From: Deltaproteobacteria bacterium
GTDB lineage: Bacteria; Myxococcota; Myxococcia; Myxococcales; Anaeromyxobacteraceae
Reading direction: 5' to 3'
DNA: 64,000 nucleotides
Assembly (NCBI GenBank): GCA_016214955.1
Contig: JACRMN010000019.1
Span: forward strand, 1 to 64,000
The notes below the pieces were generated by a model, which had not been told where the DNA came from, did not search any database, and worked only from the letters and a program-made list of their open reading frames with translations. Each line of letters begins with the position of its first letter. The stretch's first letter is position 1. Of the stretch, positions 18,365 to 25,931 are shown piece after piece. The translations under genes and the position numbers were made by a program.

Positions 18365-20380
18365 ATGCCCCTCTCCACCGTCCGATCCGCCTGCCCCTAC
18401 GACTGCCCCGACTGCTGCGGCCTGCTCGTCGACACCGACGGCGAGCGGGTGCTGGCGGTCCGCGGCGACCCGGAGCACGGCTACTCGCAGGGCACCCTCT
18501 GCGGGAAGCTCAACGGCTACGAGCGCACCGTCCACGCCCCCGGGCGCATCCTCACGCCGCTGCTCCGCGACGGCGAGAAGGGCAGCGGACGCTTCCGCCC
18601 CGCCACCTGGGACGAGGCGGTGGCCGCCATCGCCTCCCGCTGGAAGGAGATCGTGGCGGCCCACGGCGGCGAGGCCATCCTCCCGTACAGCTACGCCGGC
18701 ACCATGGGCCTGGTGCAGCGCAACGCCGGCGAGGCCTTCTTCCACCGCCTCGGGGCCTCCCGGCTCGACCGCACCATCTGCACGCCGGCGCAGAACGCCG
18801 GCTGGGACCTGGTGATGGGCGCCACCCCCGGCCCCGATCCCGACGAGGCCCGCGAGAGCGACATGGTGGTGCTCTGGGGCGTGAACGCGGTCGCCACCAA
18901 CGTCCACTTCCTGGCGCGGGTCCACGAGGCGCGCCGCCGCGGCGCCCGGATCTGGCTCGTCGACACCTACCGCACCCCCACCGCCAAGCTCGCCGACGAG
19001 GTGGTGCTGGTGCGGCCGGGCTCCGACGGCGCCCTCGCCCTCTCGATGCTCCACGTCCTCGACGCCGAGGGGCTCACCGACAGCGCCTTCCTGGGGCGCG
19101 AGGTCCAGGGCTGGGAGGCCTTGCGCCGGGAGGTGCTCCCCGAGCACCCGCCGGAGCGGGGCGCGGCGCTCACCGGCGTGCCCGCCGAGCGGATCCGGGC
19201 GCTGGCGCGGGCCTACGGCCGGGCCCGGGCTCCCTTCATCCGCCTCGGCGGCGGCAACTCCCGCTACGGCAACGGCGCCATGACCACCCGGCTCCTGGTC
19301 TGCCTGCCGGCCGCGGTGGGTGCCTGGAGGAAGCGCGGCGGCGGCCTCCTGGCGAGCACCGGCACCGGCCAGGCCTTCGACCTCGCCCCCTTCACGCGGC
19401 CCGACCTCCAGCCCGGCCCCACCCGGCTCGTGAACATGAACCGGCTGGGCCACGCGCTCAACGAGCTCACCGGTCCCCGGGTGATGTCGCTCTACGTGCA
19501 CACCAGCAACCCGGCGGCGGTGGCGCCCGACCAGAACGCGGTGCTCCGCGGCCTGGCCCGCCCGGACCTGTTCACCGTCGTCCACGAGCGCTTCTCCACC
19601 GACACCGTGCGCTGGGCCGACGTGGTGCTGCCGGCGCCCACCATGCTGGAGACCGCCGACCTCTACCGCTCCTACGGCCAGTTCTTCCTGCAGCGGACCC
19701 GCCCCGCCATCCGCCCGCTGGGCCAGGCCCTGTCGAACTGGGACACCTTCCGGCTGCTGGCCGCGGCCATGGGCTTCGACGAGCCCCTGTTCCAGCAGAC
19801 GGCCGACCAGGTCATCGACGGCCTGCTCGCCGCCCCGTCGCCGTGGCGCGAGGGCATCGACCGCGCGGCGCTGGACGAGGGACGGGCGGTGCGGCTCCGC
19901 GAGCCGCGGGACCGCTGGCTCACCCCCTCGGGCCGCATCGAGATCGAGAACCCCCGGGCCGCCATCCCCCTGCCGCGCTGGGTGCCCACCCACGAGGAGC
20001 AGGGGACGCTGCCGCTGCGGCTGCAGACCGCCCCCTCGGTGGAGACGCTCAACTCCTCCTTCGGCGAGCGGGAGGAGCTGGTGCGGCGCCGGGGCCCCAT
20101 GGCGCTGCAGGTCGCGCCGGGCGAGGCGGCGGCCCGCGGCCTCGCCGACGGGCAGCGGGTGGTGGCCTGGAACGGCCTCGGCGAGGTGGAGCTGATGCTG
20201 CGGGTCACCGACGCGGTACCGCCGGGGGTGGCGGTGGCCGAGGGGGTGGTCTGGCTCGACCACGCGCCGGGGCCGCGGTCCATCAACGCCCTGACCTCGC
20301 AGCGGCTCACCGACGAAGGGGCCGGAAGCACCTTCTACGACAACCGGATCGACGTCCGGGCGGCCCCCACGACAGGCTGA
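18365..20380 (+). CDS. Molybdopterin oxidoreductase (DMSO reductase superfamily), cytoplasmic
   Basis: A 671-residue catalytic subunit of the DMSO-reductase superfamily. Cys10, Cys14, Cys18 and Cys46 (CX3CX3C-X27-C) form the N-terminal [4Fe-4S] site. The molybdopterin domains follow, with a SRYGNGAMTTR segment near residue 300 and the C-terminal cofactor-binding barrel from about 550 (LNSSFGEREEL and GRIEIENP stretches). Cys139 in ICTPAQ is a possible molybdenum ligand, but that is inference. There is no Tat signal, so it acts in the cytoplasm. No iron-sulfur or membrane partner subunit is adjacent, so its electron partner and substrate are open. Length is typical of stand-alone members. Start ATG follows the -10 box at 18353. 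Confidence 0.9.
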   Translation: MPLSTVRSACPYDCPDCCGLLVDTDGERVLAVRGDPEHGYSQGTLCGKLNGYERTVHAPGRILTPLLRDGEKGSGRFRPATWDEAVAAIASRWKEIVAAHGGEAILPYSYAGTMGLVQRNAGEAFFHRLGASRLDRTICTPAQNAGWDLVMGATPGPDPDEARESDMVVLWGVNAVATNVHFLARVHEARRRGARIWLVDTYRTPTAKLADEVVLVRPGSDGALALSMLHVLDAEGLTDSAFLGREVQGWEALRREVLPEHPPERGAALTGVPAERIRALARAYGRARAPFIRLGGGNSRYGNGAMTTRLLVCLPAAVGAWRKRGGGLLASTGTGQAFDLAPFTRPDLQPGPTRLVNMNRLGHALNELTGPRVMSLYVHTSNPAAVAPDQNAVLRGLARPDLFTVVHERFSTDTVRWADVVLPAPTMLETADLYRSYGQFFLQRTRPAIRPLGQALSNWDTFRLLAAAMGFDEPLFQQTADQVIDGLLAAPSPWREGIDRAALDEGRAVRLREPRDRWLTPSGRIEIENPRAAIPLPRWVPTHEEQGTLPLRLQTAPSVETLNSSFGEREELVRRRGPMALQVAPGEAAARGLADGQRVVAWNGLGEVELMLRVTDAVPPGVAVAEGVVWLDHAPGPRSINALTSQRLTDEGAGSTFYDNRIDVRAAPTTG

Positions 20381-20406
20381 CAACCCGCCCCGTTTTGGTG
20401 TAAGAA
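20377..20406 (+). promoter_or_regulatory. Likely sigma-70 promoter of acnB
   Basis: CTGACA (20377-20382) and TAAGAA (20401-20406) are 18 bases apart. The -35 box overlaps the stop codon of the preceding gene. Transcription would begin near 20413, leaving a leader of about 115 bases. Confidence 0.5.
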
Positions 20407-20469
20407 CCCCCGTCCCCACACGGGCACCCCCCCGCATCCCGCCCGTAGGGCAAGCACGCGAGATTACGA

Positions 20470-20514
20470 GGCGGACCGGAGGCACCCGGTCCGCCCGAAC
20501 GGCTGACATCAGCC
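20470..20514 (+). promoter_or_regulatory. Two tandem hairpins in the acnB leader
   Basis: GGCGGACCGG pairs with CCGGTCCGCC (20470-20495, six-base loop AGGCAC), and GGCTGA pairs with TCAGCC (20501-20514). The second ends directly before the AAGGAG ribosome site. The placement suggests control of translation or mRNA stability. The loop is not the CAGUGN of an iron-responsive element. Confidence 0.5.
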
Positions 20515-20527
20515 AAGGAGCGACACG

Positions 20528-23092
20528 GTGATCGACGCTTACCTGAAGGCAGCGGAGGAGCGGAAGGCGCAGGGCGTTCCCCCGAGGCCGCTCGACCCGG
20601 AGCAGACCCGCGAGCTCACCAAGCTCCTCGCGAAGCCGCCCAAGGGCAAGGAGGAGTTCCTCCTCGACCTCATCTCCAACCGCGTCTCGCCGGGCGTCGA
20701 TCCGGCCGCCGAGGTGAAGGCCGCCTTCCTGGGCGACATCGTCAAGGGCAAGGCCAAGAGCCCGCTCATCGACAAGAAGAAGGCCGTCGAGCTGCTCGGT
20801 ACCATGGGCGGCGGCTACAACGTGCCCCCGCTGGTGGCGGCGCTCAAGGTGAAGGCGCTGGCCGCCGACGCCGCCAGGGCCCTCTCCGGCATCACCTACG
20901 TCTACGACGCCTTCGACGACGTCATGGCGCTCGCCAAGGCCAAGAACGCCGACGCCAGGAAGGTGGTCGAGTCCTGGGCCGCCGCCGAGTGGTTCACCTC
21001 GAAGAAGGGCGTGCCCGAGACCATCCGGGTCAAGGTCTTCCGCGTCGACGGCGAGATCAACACCGACGACTTCTCGCCTGCCGGCGACGCCGCCACCCGG
21101 CCCGACATCCCGCTGCACGCCCTGGCCATGGGCAAGACCAAGTTCCCCACCGGCCTCGCGACCATCGCCGAGTACCGCGCCGCCGGCTTCGAGGTGGCGT
21201 TCGTCGGCGACGTGGTGGGCACCGGCTCCTCCCGCAAGTCGGCCTGCAACAGCGTCCAGTGGGCCATCGGCGAGGACATCCCCTTCGTGCCCAACAAGCG
21301 GCGCGGCGGCGTGATCATCGGCGGCGTCATCGCCCCCATCTTCTTCAACACCGCGCAGGACTCGGGCGCGCTGCCCATCAAGGCCGACGTCTCCAGGCTC
21401 AAGATGGGCGACGTGGTCACCATCGACACCGTCAAGGGCGAGATCCGCAGCGAGGCCGGCGAGGTGCTCTCCACCTTCTCGCTCACCCCCGAGACCCTCC
21501 GCGACGAGTTCCAGGCCGGCGGCCGCATCCCGCTCATCATCGGGCGCGCCCTCACCGACCGGGCCCGCAAGGCGCTCAAGAAGCCGGCCGCCACCACCTT
21601 CGTGGTGAAGACCAACCCGGCCCCGCAGAAGGGCCAGGGCTACTCCCTCGGCCAGAAGATGGTGGGCCAGGCCTGCGGCCTGCCGGGGGCGCTGCCCGGC
21701 TGGTACGTCGAGCCCCGCATGACCACCGTCGGCTCGCAGGACACCACCGGCCCGATGACCGCCGACGAGCTCAAGGAGCTCGCCTGCCTGAAGTTCCAGG
21801 CCCCGATGGTGATGCAGTCCTTCTGCCACACCGCGGCCTACCCCAAGGCGGCCGACGTGAAGATGCACGCCTCGCTGCCCAGCTTCATCCAGGCGCGCGG
21901 CGGCGTGGCGCTGCGCCCCGGCGACGGCGTCATCCACTCCTGGCTGAACCGCCTCCTGCTCCCCGACACCGTGGGCACCGGCGGCGACTCCCACACCCGC
22001 TTCCCCATGGGCATCAGCTTCCCGGCCGGCTCCGGCCTGGTGGCCTTCGGCGCCGCCCTCGGCTTCATGCCGCTGGAGATGCCGGAGTCGGTGCTCGTCC
22101 GCTTCAAGGGCAAGCTCGCCCCGGGCATCACCCTGCGCGACGTGGTCAACGCCATCCCGCTCTGGGCCATCAAGTCCGGCGACCTGACCGTCCCCAAGAA
22201 GGGGAAGAAGAACATCTTCAACGGCACCATCCTGGAGATGGAGGGGCTGCCCGACCTCACCGTCGAGCAGGCCTTCGAGCTGACCGACGCCGCCGCCGAG
22301 CGCTCCGCCGCCGCGGCCTGCGTGGCCCTCAGCGAGAAGACCATCGCCACCTACCTGCGCTCCAACGTGGCGCTGATGCGGAAGATGATCGCCGACGGCT
22401 ACGGCGACAAGAAGGCGCTCGAGGGCCGCATCGCCGCCGTGGAGAAGTGGCTCAAGAAGCCGGTGCTGCTCAAGGCCGACAAGAACGCCGAGTACAAGAA
22501 GGTGTTCGAGATCGACCTGGCCGAGATCACCGAGCCCATCCTTGCCTGCCCCAACGACCCCGACGACGTGAAGCTGCTCTCCGAGGTGGCCGGCACCAAG
22601 ATCGACGACGTCTTCCTCGGCTCCTGCATGACCAACATCGGCCACTTCCGCGCCGCCGGCGAGATCTGGAAGGGCTCGAAGTTCAACCCGGCCGTCCGCA
22701 CCTGGCTCTGCCCGCCCACCCGCATGGACCAGCAGCAGCTCCGCGACGAGGCCTACTTCACCACCTACAGCGCCATCGGCGCCCGCATCGAGACCGCCGG
22801 CTGCTCGCTTTGCATGGGCAACCAGGCCCGCGTCCCCGACGCGGTGACGGTCTTCTCCACCTCGACCCGCAACTTCGACGACCGCATGGGCGCCGGAGCC
22901 AAGGTCTTCCTGGGCTCGGCCGAGCTCGGCGCCATGGCCGCCAGCCTGGGCAAGCTGCCCACCGTGGCCGAGTACTTCGAGGCCTTCAACGCCAAGATCG
23001 CCCCCAAGGCCGAGAAGGTGTACCGCTACCTGCAGTTCGACGAGCTGCCGGAGTACAAGCCGCAGGGCAAGAACCTGCGAGTCGTCGCCTAG
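20528..23092 (+). CDS. acnB: Aconitate hydratase B
   Basis: An 854-residue aconitase of the B type, which interconverts citrate and isocitrate in the TCA cycle and usually also hydrates 2-methyl-aconitate. The HEAT-like N-terminal domain of AcnB is present (about 1-160), followed by the swivel domain with NTDDFSPAGDA and the catalytic domains. Cys700 in GSCMTN and Cys759/Cys762 in CSLC match the three [4Fe-4S] ligands of E. coli AcnB (710, 769, 772). Length is normal. GTG at 20528 has an AAGGAG ribosome site seven bases upstream. It stands alone, with its own promoter, a structured leader and a strong terminator. AcnB proteins can bind mRNA when they lose their cluster; self-binding here is speculation. 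Confidence 0.97.
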   Translation: MIDAYLKAAEERKAQGVPPRPLDPEQTRELTKLLAKPPKGKEEFLLDLISNRVSPGVDPAAEVKAAFLGDIVKGKAKSPLIDKKKAVELLGTMGGGYNVPPLVAALKVKALAADAARALSGITYVYDAFDDVMALAKAKNADARKVVESWAAAEWFTSKKGVPETIRVKVFRVDGEINTDDFSPAGDAATRPDIPLHALAMGKTKFPTGLATIAEYRAAGFEVAFVGDVVGTGSSRKSACNSVQWAIGEDIPFVPNKRRGGVIIGGVIAPIFFNTAQDSGALPIKADVSRLKMGDVVTIDTVKGEIRSEAGEVLSTFSLTPETLRDEFQAGGRIPLIIGRALTDRARKALKKPAATTFVVKTNPAPQKGQGYSLGQKMVGQACGLPGALPGWYVEPRMTTVGSQDTTGPMTADELKELACLKFQAPMVMQSFCHTAAYPKAADVKMHASLPSFIQARGGVALRPGDGVIHSWLNRLLLPDTVGTGGDSHTRFPMGISFPAGSGLVAFGAALGFMPLEMPESVLVRFKGKLAPGITLRDVVNAIPLWAIKSGDLTVPKKGKKNIFNGTILEMEGLPDLTVEQAFELTDAAAERSAAAACVALSEKTIATYLRSNVALMRKMIADGYGDKKALEGRIAAVEKWLKKPVLLKADKNAEYKKVFEIDLAEITEPILACPNDPDDVKLLSEVAGTKIDDVFLGSCMTNIGHFRAAGEIWKGSKFNPAVRTWLCPPTRMDQQQLRDEAYFTTYSAIGARIETAGCSLCMGNQARVPDAVTVFSTSTRNFDDRMGAGAKVFLGSAELGAMAASLGKLPTVAEYFEAFNAKIAPKAEKVYRYLQFDELPEYKPQGKNLRVVA

Positions 23093-23113
23093 CCGCGCCG
23101 CCGGCCGCATGAT

Positions 23114-23139
23114 CGAGGGCCGCCTCCGGGCGGCCCTCG
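23114..23139 (+). terminator. Rho-independent-type terminator after acnB
   Basis: CGAGGGCCGCC and GGCGGCCCTCG form a perfect 11-bp stem with a TCCG tetraloop, 22 bases after the stop and followed by a short CCGTTT tract. Confidence 0.8.
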
Positions 23140-23197
23140 CCGTTTCCGGGGCCGGCCCCGGCTTGCGCGCCGGGCGGCGCGCGCCGTAAGGAAGGGG

Positions 23198-23881
23198 ATG
23201 CCCCGCGTCTCCGCCATCGAGCTCGTCGAGGACCGCACCCGCACCTCCCGCTGCGACGAGGGCTTCCTGCACGTGCGCCGCTACCGGGCCCGCAACCGGC
23301 GCGCCGACGGGTCGGCCTCGCGCGAGTACCCCATCGACGTCATCGAGCGCCCGGCCCTCGACGCCGTGGCCGTGGTCCTGTGGGCCCGCGGTCCCCGCGG
23401 CCCCGAGGTGCTGCTGCGCCGCGGCCTGCGCCCCGCCGCCTACTTCCGCAAGGACCAGCGGCCCGCCTTCCCCGAGCCGGTCTACCTGCTCTTCGAGGAG
23501 CTGGTGGCCGGGGTGCTGGAGCCGGGAGAGCACGGCCTCGCCGGCCTGCAGGAGCGGGCCGCCGCCGAGGTGCAGGAGGAGACCGGTCTCACGGTGGCGC
23601 CGGCGGCGGTGACCTCGCTCGGCGCCGGCTTCTTCATGCTGCCCGGCACCGCCTCGGAGAAGATCCACCTGGTGGCCGCCGAGGTGGAGCGCGGCGACCG
23701 GCAGGGCCCGTGGGACGCGCCGCACGAGGGGGACGGCTCGCCGCTGGAGGAGGGGGCGGAGCTCGTGTGGCGCCCGCTCGCCGAGGCCATCGCCGCCTGC
23801 GAGCGCGGCGAGCTGGAGGACGCCAAGACCGAGATCGGGCTCCGGCGCCTGGCGTCCAGGCTCGCCCCGGCGAGCCCCTGA
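23198..23881 (+). CDS. Nudix hydrolase
   Basis: A 227-residue Nudix enzyme. The Nudix box is in GLQERAAAEVQEETGL near residues 122-137; its EVQEE core is conserved, although the usual Arg of REUXEE is Ala. The surrounding fold (VVLWARGPRGPEVLLRRGL strand, late acidic helix) resembles ADP-ribose or nucleotide-sugar pyrophosphatases, and the exact substrate is unknown. The start ATG has AAGGAAGGGG upstream. The gene is monocistronic and converges with the Roadblock genes, with only 22 bases between the stops. Confidence 0.85.
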   Translation: MPRVSAIELVEDRTRTSRCDEGFLHVRRYRARNRRADGSASREYPIDVIERPALDAVAVVLWARGPRGPEVLLRRGLRPAAYFRKDQRPAFPEPVYLLFEELVAGVLEPGEHGLAGLQERAAAEVQEETGLTVAPAAVTSLGAGFFMLPGTASEKIHLVAAEVERGDRQGPWDAPHEGDGSPLEEGAELVWRPLAEAIAACERGELEDAKTEIGLRRLASRLAPASP

Positions 23882-23903
23882 GCCGCCTGCGCCCGGCGCG
23901 GGC

Positions 23904-24353
23904 CTACCAGTGGAAGAAGCCGGGGTCGTCGCCGGGGGATGCGGCCGCCCTGGCAGGCTTGGCCGGCTTCTCCGGCTTCGCCTTCTCCTTCTTGGGCGGC
24001 GCCGGCGGTGGCATCTGGGCCGCCAGCTTCTCGAGCTTGGGCACCGCCACCCCGGCGGAGATGCTGACGAGCTGGAGGTTGGTCTGCGCGGAACAGAGGA
24101 GGACCAGGTGCGCCCCCGCCATGGGCCGCAGGACGACCCGGGCCTCCGCGAACCGGAGGTCCACGGTCTTGACCTTGCCCGTGACCGACTCCAGGCCGGC
24201 CGCTCCGTCCACGAGGACGCGGGCCGCGTCTCCGAGCACCGCCTCGTCGAACAGGGGAGGGAAGGCGTTGGCCACGAGCTGGCCATCGGCGCTGCACACC
24301 AGGCTCCCCACAACCCCGGGCACCGCATTCAGCTGCTTCAGCACGGTCTTCAT
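23904..24353 (-). CDS. Roadblock/LC7 (MglB-like) domain protein
   Basis: A 149-residue protein whose first 105 residues fit the Roadblock/LC7 fold: QLNAVPGVVGSLVCSADGQLVAN at the start, then alternating helices and strands. The last 40 residues are a Pro/Lys/Ala-rich tail ending in FFHW. In bacteria the fold occurs in MglB-type regulators of small GTPases and in scaffold proteins; the partner GTPase is not in the window. It follows the DUF4388-Roadblock gene by 20 bases on the same strand, so the two probably form a complex. Start ATG 24353. Confidence 0.8.
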   Translation of the reverse strand: MKTVLKQLNAVPGVVGSLVCSADGQLVANAFPPLFDEAVLGDAARVLVDGAAGLESVTGKVKTVDLRFAEARVVLRPMAGAHLVLLCSAQTNLQLVSISAGVAVPKLEKLAAQMPPPAPPKKEKAKPEKPAKPARAAASPGDDPGFFHW

Positions 24354-24373
24354 GGCCGCTCCGTTCTCACCGC

Positions 24374-25087
24374 TCAGGGGGTGCCGTTGAGGACGCGCCG
24401 GACCTCGGCCTCGACCGAGCCGACCTGCGCGTCGCCGTTGACGAGGAAGCTGAGGAAGTGGCTCCTGGTGGAGAGCAGCAGGAGGTGGTGGCTGGTCCCG
24501 TGCACCACCGCCGACAGGATGGCGCCCGACTGCAGGAGCGCGCTCAGCTGCCCTCCGACCATGGACAGGAACAGCGCCTGGCCGCCGAGCGCCTCGGACT
24601 CGTAGCTGTCGTCGCCGACGCTGGAGCCGTCCTTGCCGTGCAGCGCGGCGTAGGCGACGCCCGGGATGCGGCGGAGCCTGTCCACGATCTCCGCTGCGCG
24701 CACCGGCTGCCGCGCCGCAGCGGGCGGCGCCGCTGCGGGGACCCGTCCGGCCCGCCGCTCGTCGAGCACGCGCGCGGCATCGAGCAGGAGGTGCTGCGAG
24801 GTCTTGATGATGGTGCTGCGCGTGGTCGCGACCTTGGGCTGGAGGCGGTACCGGCCGGGAGGCCAGGACAGGATGTCGTAGAAGGCCTCCTCCCCCTGGC
24901 GCTTCCCCTGCTCGGCGTGGATGACCTCGCCGTCGCGAAAGAACAGGAGGCCAGCACCGGCGGTGGACTCGACCGCGATGCAGCCGGAGAAGCGGTTCTG
25001 GTGGTTGAGCTGGATGACGTCCGGGAGGTTGAAGCCGACGATCTCACCCGTCGTCTCACCTGCGGGTTTCTCGATCTGTGACGGCAT
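24374..25087 (-). CDS. DUF4388 (PatA-like) plus Roadblock domain protein
   Basis: A 237-residue protein. Residues about 10-110 are a DUF4388 domain, with GFNLPDVIQLNHQNRFSG and the LLFFRDGEVIHAEQG strand-turn typical of this PatA N-terminal family. After an Ala/Pro linker, residues about 130-235 look like a Roadblock fold (EIVDRLRRIPGVAYAALHGKDG). Both domains are common in myxobacteria and other delta-proteobacteria and are linked with motility, polarity and signalling. The start is ATG at 25087 with a GGAGGC ribosome site; longer upstream frames lack one. It is the first gene of a pair with the Roadblock gene at 23904-24353. Confidence 0.8.
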   Translation of the reverse strand: MPSQIEKPAGETTGEIVGFNLPDVIQLNHQNRFSGCIAVESTAGAGLLFFRDGEVIHAEQGKRQGEEAFYDILSWPPGRYRLQPKVATTRSTIIKTSQHLLLDAARVLDERRAGRVPAAAPPAAARQPVRAAEIVDRLRRIPGVAYAALHGKDGSSVGDDSYESEALGGQALFLSMVGGQLSALLQSGAILSAVVHGTSHHLLLLSTRSHFLSFLVNGDAQVGSVEAEVRRVLNGTP

Positions 25088-25514
25088 GCCGCCTCCGTGA
25101 ACCGTGGGTGCGTCGCAATGTCTGCGCGACAATTTTGCATGAGCAGAGCACGAGATCGAATCCGGATGCAATACCGGAACACCCCGTAATCGCAGGAATT
25201 TTCTGGTAGGTGTGGCGATGCCGGTGAAGGTGCCTGGGGCCGCCTGTCGCACCCGCAGGGTGTGGGTCGGGAGCCTGGATCGGCACAGTCGGTGTGGGGG
25301 CCTGGCCGACGCACGGCTGCCCCCGCGCACCCGGCCCCACCGGCGCCCACCCGCCTGCGCCCGCCGGGGAGCTGTTGGCGCCCCCGCGTGCCCCCAGTCC
25401 GTGGGACCGGAGCGGAGGACGAAGGGACCGGCCGGTTCCGGGTGCGCGACCGAGTGCCGGGATCGCGACCCGCTCGTCGGTCGGTGCTAGCCTCTCTCCT
25501 TCGGAGGCCCCGCC
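25088..25514. other. 427-base intergenic region with an AT-rich island
   Basis: No gene is seen. Bases 25120-25210 are visibly AT-richer than the surroundings and should hold the promoter of the DUF4388 gene. Two inverted repeats occur there: GTCGC/GCGAC (25112-25130) and TTGCAT/ATGCAA (25135-25171). The remainder is GC-rich up to a TAGCCT box near 25489 that probably serves the gene at 25515. Confidence 0.5.
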
Positions 25515-25841
25515 ATGCTCCTCGCCGCCGCCCTCTCGCTCTCCGTGTCCCTCGCCGCCCCGGGCGACAGGCTGCCCTATCCGGCGCCGCGCATCGCCCC
25601 GGCGAGCGACCGGCTGAAGTGCGACTACGCCACCATCCTCACCGTCAGCGCCGAGAAGGGGCTGCTCCAGGCCACCACCCCGGCCGGCGTGGTCACCTAC
25701 AAGGCGGGCATGGACGCCCAGGTCTTCGACAAGCTGGGCAAGCCCGCCGGCGCGGCCACCCGGCTCACGCCCGGAGACAAGGTCCGCATCTACTACCTGG
25801 TCGAGGACGGGGCGCGCGCCCTCGAGATCGACCAGGAGTAG
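25515..25841 (+). CDS. Small exported protein of unknown function
   Basis: A 108-residue protein that I do not recognise. The first 16 or so residues (MLLAAALSLSVSLAAP) are a short signal peptide. The mature part has one Cys (KCDYATI) and a C-terminal half of alternating strands with RLTPGDKVRIYYLVEDG, a pattern like a small OB or SH3-type beta barrel. It is probably periplasmic. ATG at 25515 follows a CGGAGG ribosome site and a TAGCCT -10-like box. The next gene, an exported beta-rich protein, has its own -10 box. Confidence 0.75.
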   Translation: MLLAAALSLSVSLAAPGDRLPYPAPRIAPASDRLKCDYATILTVSAEKGLLQATTPAGVVTYKAGMDAQVFDKLGKPAGAATRLTPGDKVRIYYLVEDGARALEIDQE

Positions 25842-25919
25842 GCGCCTCCCCCGCCAGGGCCAGCCACCGCGTTCCCGCGCCGCACCGCCGGCCCGGGAAC
25901 CGCTGGTCCGGAAGCACTG

Positions 25920-25925
25920 TAAGAT
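25920..25925 (+). promoter_or_regulatory. -10 box of a probable leaderless transcript (gene at 25932)
   Basis: TAAGAT ends six bases before GTG 25932; no ribosome site is present. Confidence 0.45.
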
Positions 25926-25931
25926 GCACCG

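Noticed and set aside
20470-20514. Iron-responsive element before acnB
   Set aside because: The first loop is AGGCAC and the second stem has only a two- to four-base loop; neither gives CAGUGN with the bulged C.
17852-24328. Minus-strand open frame of 2158 codons
   Set aside because: It runs antisense through the acyltransferase, molybdopterin oxidoreductase, aconitase and Nudix genes, with repetitive Gly/Val/His/Arg composition. It is a shadow frame.
25160-25185. Sigma-54 promoter for the DUF4388 gene
   Set aside because: ATTGCA resembles a -12 element but the expected -24 position lacks GG and matches the consensus poorly.
25212-25490. Plus-strand frame of 92 codons in the 427-base intergenic region
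   Set aside because: It has no ribosome site and an Arg/Pro/Cys-rich composition typical of chance frames.
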